From NCBI GenBank assembly GCA_913020435.1, contig CAJVZZ010000009.1, positions 1 to 64,000 of the forward strand: DNA of 64,000 bases, in the 5' to 3' direction. Position 1 is the stretch's first letter. Every line of letters starts with the position of its first letter. A model generated the notes under the pieces. The model worked only from the letters and a program-made list of their open reading frames with translations, was not told the origin of the DNA and searched no databases. The translations under genes were made by a program, and so were the position numbers. Below are positions 60,399-64,000 of this stretch, piece after piece. The stretch comes from an uncultured Flavobacteriales bacterium. Its GTDB lineage: Bacteria > Bacteroidota > Bacteroidia > Flavobacteriales_G > Salibacteraceae.

Positions 60399-62042
60399 TT
60401 ACTTGTTTTGAATTTTTTCAAAGAAAGCGAATCCATTCTTCTTATACAATAACTTAAAGTGAGTATTTTTTTCTTGAAACTTTGACGATTCTGTGTTCTT
60501 CAAAACGCAATAAACAGGCTTATCGGTTTCACCATCAATCAACCAATTCACATTTGAATGCTTTGGGTTTTTTTGTTTTTGTTTTTTTGTATAAAATAAG
60601 TGTGCGTAGCTTTTATAGTGCACAGGAGTTACGTAACAATTTTCATTTGCTTTTGATGCGTAGAATTCAATCGCGGCGCGTTGAGTATAAGCCTCAATTT
60701 TTGGAACAAATGCAGTAAGAATAATCAAGAAGGACACTAACATTGATGCCATAAGATATAGATGACGGCTAAAACTTTTAATGATAAAGTAGAGAGCGAG
60801 CCCGCCTGCAAAAATTAACGGTAGTACATAATCTATTATACTCCAAGAGTTTTCGGCATTAAAATTAGCTTTTGCAAAATCATCATCAATCCATGTGGCT
60901 TCGCGCAGTATTTCTATGTGATTTCCAAGATAGGGAAGTGCAAAAAACACAATTAGAAGAAAGCTTCCAATCAAAGGAAGTGCAATTTTTTGAATTGCGT
61001 ATTCCTTAGAATTTCTGTTGTATTGGCCGTTTAGATAGTTAGCAGCGAAAAAGCTCAAAGGAAAATAACACAAACTAGAGTAGTGAATAATTTTGGTATT
61101 TACTAAGGAAAACAGTAATAGAACCAGGCTAAAGAGTAAAAGCATTATTCGTTGAAAATCTTGTTGACTGTCCTTTTCTTGTTTAATAAAGAACCCTCCA
61201 AGCGCGAAAATGGACATTGGAAAACAACCGATCAAAAGCACAACAAAGTGATAATAAAAAGGCCCACCATGACCAGCGTCTTGTGTTTGGAGTAATCTGA
61301 TTTGATAAGTAATGAAATCTTCAATGATATGACCCCTTCCGCTAACCCATTCAATAAAAAACCACAACCCGCCGATTATTATTAAACTGATGGTAAAACC
61401 TGAAAAATGCGAAAAACGAACGGGAACTTTAAATCGTTTCCATAGAAAAAAAACACCAAACACCATCAAAATAACAAGCAATGCAACGGGGCCTTTTGTC
61501 ATAATTCCTAAGCCGATTGATGCGCCGGAAATTACAGCCCAACGAAGGTGCTTTCCATTAGAATTGTAAATTGACTTCCATGTTGCATAGGTTCCGTAAA
61601 AAATGAAAAGATTGAACCAAGGATCGATAATTCCGCTTTTAAAGTAAAGCACAGGTAATAAGGAAGTACAGTAGGCGAATGCCCAGAGCCACCCGAATGA
61701 GTTGCTAAAGTTTTTTCGACCAATAGAATATAAGACCATCCCGGTTATTGCTCCCGCAATTGCGTTGGGCAATCGAGCGCTAAATTCATTGATTCCGAAT
61801 AAATTCATACAAAGAGCTTGTAGCCAGAAAAAGAGCGGTGGTTTCTCCCAAAACGGCTCATAATTGATTTGAACCAAGGAATAATTACCGGTAACTATCA
61901 TTTCTCGAGCAGCTTCAGCAAAGTTGATTTCGTCCCAGTCAAATAGATGACTTTGACCATTGAATGATGCAAAAATCACGAGTCCAAGAAACCCAATTAA
62001 GGCGTTGCTCTGATTAGATGTCAATTGTAATAACCGATTCAT
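60399..62042 (-). CDS. ArnT-like membrane glycosyltransferase (GT39/GT83)
   Basis: A 547-residue GT-C enzyme with about 12 transmembrane helices. The first periplasmic loop holds HLFDWDEINFAEAAREMI, with the D-E pair that is the catalytic site in ArnT-type transferases, and YSLVQINYEPFWEKPPLFFWLQ, the family block. It moves a sugar from an undecaprenyl-phosphate carrier to lipid A or another envelope acceptor. The C-terminal domain (about 440-547) is soluble and variable. Its start codon overlaps the stop of the PAP2 gene (4 bp), so it is translated together with it. A lipid A-modification pair is inferred. Confidence 0.88.
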   Translation of the reverse strand: MNRLLQLTSNQSNALIGFLGLVIFASFNGQSHLFDWDEINFAEAAREMIVTGNYSLVQINYEPFWEKPPLFFWLQALCMNLFGINEFSARLPNAIAGAITGMVLYSIGRKNFSNSFGWLWAFAYCTSLLPVLYFKSGIIDPWFNLFIFYGTYATWKSIYNSNGKHLRWAVISGASIGLGIMTKGPVALLVILMVFGVFFLWKRFKVPVRFSHFSGFTISLIIIGGLWFFIEWVSGRGHIIEDFITYQIRLLQTQDAGHGGPFYYHFVVLLIGCFPMSIFALGGFFIKQEKDSQQDFQRIMLLLFSLVLLLFSLVNTKIIHYSSLCYFPLSFFAANYLNGQYNRNSKEYAIQKIALPLIGSFLLIVFFALPYLGNHIEILREATWIDDDFAKANFNAENSWSIIDYVLPLIFAGGLALYFIIKSFSRHLYLMASMLVSFLIILTAFVPKIEAYTQRAAIEFYASKANENCYVTPVHYKSYAHLFYTKKQKQKNPKHSNVNWLIDGETDKPVYCVLKNTESSKFQEKNTHFKLLYKKNGFAFFEKIQNK

Positions 62043-62707
62043 CGATTTATCAAACTTTTGTTAAACCAAGGCTTATTTTTTTTGCTTAAAAACGCGAAGA
62101 TCAGGAGCGCCCATAACGTTCCCATTAGGGACCCGAAGTATATGTCAATAAAAAAATGTTGTGATAAATACACTCTAGAATAGCCAGCAGCGAATGCTAG
62201 TAGAGTAAATAAAACCGTCCATTTAGGTTTTTTGATCAATAACAATAATGACACATATAGAGCAAAGGCAGTTGTAGTGTGGCCGGATGGAAAACTATTG
62301 TGAATATTCAATTCCATTCCTTCAATAGTTTGAATACTATTTTCACTGAAATGTTTAAAGAACCATGATGGACGATCATAAGAGTCAAACACAAAGTTTT
62401 TAAGCAGTTGAGTGGCGCCTCCAGCAAGTATTGCGGTTAATCCGATTTGAAGGGCTGATTTATAATTCACAAAGAGGACAAAGAGTATGATTGCTACTGC
62501 AAATAAACCATCGCCAATATGAGTTATGTATTTAAAAAAGGAGTGCAGCGAGTCGTAAAAGAATTGATTGAGAATTAGATGAGAGTTTTCTCTACTGGTT
62601 ACAAAAAGAAATATTCCACCTAAAACCAGAAAGAGGAGATAGGTGATGTAAAATGGTAAATAGGATTTATGACTTAAAGCGTAATTCACGATAAGGCGAA
62701 AATACAT
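62039..62707 (-). CDS. PAP2-family membrane phosphatase
   Basis: A 222-residue protein with about six transmembrane helices and all three parts of the PAP2 phosphatase signature: K-x6-R-P in KNFVFDSYDRPSW, PSGH in FPSGHTTTAFAL, and SR-x5-H in YSRVYLSQHFFID. Such enzymes remove phosphate from undecaprenyl pyrophosphate or lipid A (LpxE-like). Coupling with the ArnT-like gene suggests that the phosphatase exposes, or recycles, the lipid acted on by the transferase. It is the first gene of the pair. Confidence 0.9.
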   Translation of the reverse strand: MYFRLIVNYALSHKSYLPFYITYLLFLVLGGIFLFVTSRENSHLILNQFFYDSLHSFFKYITHIGDGLFAVAIILFVLFVNYKSALQIGLTAILAGGATQLLKNFVFDSYDRPSWFFKHFSENSIQTIEGMELNIHNSFPSGHTTTAFALYVSLLLLIKKPKWTVLFTLLAFAAGYSRVYLSQHFFIDIYFGSLMGTLWALLIFAFLSKKNKPWFNKSLINR

Positions 62708-62836
62708 TAATTGCTCTTTTTATATCAATTATCAATGGATAAGGCGCTATGAAAAATATATATTTGCAGCCCGAAAATAGGGCGAAGAAGCTTCTCCAAA
62801 ACTTAATTGTAAGGTACAGGCAACTTTACCACTTAT

Positions 62837-62910
62837 GGCGAGGTAGCTCAGTTGGTTAGAGCGTCGGATTCATAACCCGGAGGTCGAGAGTTCAAATCTC
62901 TCTCTCGCTA
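62837..62910 (+). tRNA. tRNA-Met(CAT)
   Basis: A 74-nt cloverleaf: acceptor GGCGAGG/TCTCGCT with G-U pairs at both ends, D arm GCTC/GAGC, anticodon loop TTCATAA (anticodon CAT at 62871-62873), T arm GAGAG/CTCTC with loop TTCAAAT. It lacks the initiator features (C1:A72 mismatch, three G-C pairs), so it is an elongator Met tRNA or, less likely, tRNA-Ile2. CCA is not encoded. Confidence 0.94.
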
Positions 62911-62911
62911 C

Positions 62912-62949
62912 AAAAAATGGTCACTCAAAGAATTGAGTGGCCATTTTTA
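62912..62949. terminator. Bidirectional terminator after tRNA-Met
   Basis: AAAAATGGTCACTCAA pairs with TTGAGTGGCCATTTTT around AGAA (16 bp, one G-U pair). The T run ends within the stop codon of the convergent gene, so both are served. Confidence 0.88.
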
Positions 62950-64000
62950 TTTCTCCATGAGCTTGTCCACCCTAAGAAAAACATCCCAATACATCTCTTT
63001 GGTCATTTCTGCCCAGTGAATTTCATAGTACCGATATTGAAAGGTTTGAACTTGACAAACAACAATTAATACGACGATGAAAGATCTAATCGCAATTTTC
63101 GCGACTTTTTCTTTTATGTATTGAAGGCTTATTGCTAATAATAGGGCAAATACAGGTAAATATTCAACAAAGACGCGGGTTGAGAAACTGCCACCATAAT
63201 ACCAGCACCACCAAGAAGACAATACGTAGGTAACCACGATTAGAAATGCAACCAGAGAATAAAATTGAAACCTTGATTTCTTATAAAGCGGAATAAGTCC
63301 AAAAAGAGCTAAAAAACACATAGGTGTGTATACAAAGAGGCCTTTTTTGTAGCTGAATAGAAAGTCGAAAATTTGCGGATTTAGAAAGTTAAATCCCTCA
63401 CCATCATAAGAATATATGAAAAATGACCCTGTTTGGATTTTGTAAATGAAAAGCTGAATTGAAACAATTGCACAACAAACAATTGCAGAAATAATCAAAG
63501 CTAAAAAGTGCTTTTTCAGAGCTAAGAATCCTCTTTTAAGGCTGGAATAGCTTCCAGCTAAAAAAGGAATAAGACCAATAATTAAACCGTTAACCGGTCG
63601 AATTAAAATAATTATACCAAGGAAAATGGAGGCTAGTATAATATCCCGCGAAGCTGTTTTTTCGAAATATCGTTTTATAAAAAAGACAAATCCAGCAACA
63701 AAAGCGAAAGAATAGACGTGCGACATGCCCAACTCACCAACAGTATAATAAAAGAGATTGGAACCAAATAATAGTGCGATTAACGTTATTGATTTATTGG
63801 TTTCATTAATCCGATAGAAGGAAAGTAGGCGCGCTAAAAAGAACAAACCCAAAGCACAATAGAAGACAGCTCCTATGGTTTGGAATATTGCATAGAGGTA
63901 GGAGTAACCGTCTAAATCGTACCCTAATAGTATACTTAGCCAGTGAGCAACTAGGTAAAAAGGAACGAGCACAAATGCAGTTCCACAGTAATATTTGTTA
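62947..64000 (-). CDS. Polytopic membrane protein, probable glycosyltransferase (5' end beyond window)
   Basis: The frame stays open to the window end, so the gene is partial; codons above the internal GTG at 63972 read NKYYCGTAF and join smoothly to LVPFYLVAHWL. At least 350 residues with about nine transmembrane helices are visible. KYYCGTAF-x-LVPFYLVAHW and DGYSYLYAIFQ resemble membrane proteins related to GT-C (GT39/DUF2029-like) transferases, in which the missing N-terminus would carry the catalytic aspartate. FYTVGELGMSHVYSFAFVAGF is another block seen in these. The assignment is tentative. Confidence 0.7.
   Translation of the reverse strand, partial: NKYYCGTAFVLVPFYLVAHWLSILLGYDLDGYSYLYAIFQTIGAVFYCALGLFFLARLLSFYRINETNKSITLIALLFGSNLFYYTVGELGMSHVYSFAFVAGFVFFIKRYFEKTASRDIILASIFLGIIILIRPVNGLIIGLIPFLAGSYSSLKRGFLALKKHFLALIISAIVCCAIVSIQLFIYKIQTGSFFIYSYDGEGFNFLNPQIFDFLFSYKKGLFVYTPMCFLALFGLIPLYKKSRFQFYSLVAFLIVVTYVLSSWWCWYYGGSFSTRVFVEYLPVFALLLAISLQYIKEKVAKIAIRSFIVVLIVVCQVQTFQYRYYEIHWAEMTKEMYWDVFLRVDKLMEK

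Noticed and set aside
1..64000. Search for CRISPR arrays, integrases, transposases and phage genes
   Set aside because: No regularly spaced repeats and no recombinase or capsid-assembly genes were seen apart from the encapsulin shell, which stands alone with its cargo and without portal, protease or terminase genes.

Overview
The window is a stretch of an AT-rich chromosome from a member of the Bacteroidota, most likely an aerobic, free-living, marine-type Flavobacteriales lineage. The evidence is several secreted proteins ending in type IX secretion (T9SS) type A sorting domains, carboxypeptidase-regulatory and outer-membrane beta-barrel proteins, TAnnTTTG promoter elements typical of the phylum, no clear Shine-Dalgarno sequences, and an ATP synthase operon that lacks the beta and epsilon genes. 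I see no phage, integrase, insertion sequence or CRISPR array. Most of the window is housekeeping and cell-envelope genes.

Layout. 1-4.1 kb: end of a tRNA-Val gene, two T9SS-secreted proteins and AMP nucleosidase. 4.2-7.7 kb (minus strand): the most notable locus, a two-gene encapsulin nanocompartment operon. It has a family 2B-type shell protein (HK97 fold with an inserted cyclic-nucleotide-binding-like domain) followed 8 bp later by a SufS-type cysteine desulfurase with a disordered N-terminal extension of about 260 residues that looks like the cargo-loading domain. 7.9-20 kb: unknown envelope proteins, PabA/TrpG, a 1448-residue AsmA-like protein, a MarR regulator and a 1420-residue secreted beta-propeller/PKD protein. 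20-31 kb: PBP1A, the two CoA-transferase subunits separated by a membrane glycosyltransferase, a PKD lipoprotein, a GT2 glycosyltransferase, DNA polymerase I, a methyltransferase, tRNA-Ala beside a broken tRNA copy, and a stranded T9SS sorting domain.

31-45 kb: an outer-membrane beta-barrel receptor, gatA, tatA (54 residues), then atpZ-orf-atpBEFHAG from a promoter divergent to tatA, an FAD oxidoreductase overlapping methylmalonyl-CoA epimerase, a thioredoxin-like protein and purD. 45-53 kb: small and polytopic membrane proteins, a Ycf48-like lipoprotein, gpsA, an S9 peptidase, and a tightly coupled cassette of an unknown protein, a GNAT-like protein with a C-terminal cysteine cluster, and a QueC-like PP-loop enzyme. 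53-64 kb: envelope functions (GT9 and GT4 glycosyltransferases, LptF/G permease, START-like protein, M16 lipoprotein peptidase, ArnT-like transferase plus PAP2 phosphatase), tRNA-Met, and a membrane protein gene cut by the window end.

How the genes work together. The shell and desulfurase would form a protein compartment that mobilises sulfur from cysteine. The envelope genes build peptidoglycan and lipopolysaccharide and feed T9SS export. The atp block makes F0 plus the F1 alpha, gamma and delta subunits; beta and epsilon must come from another locus.
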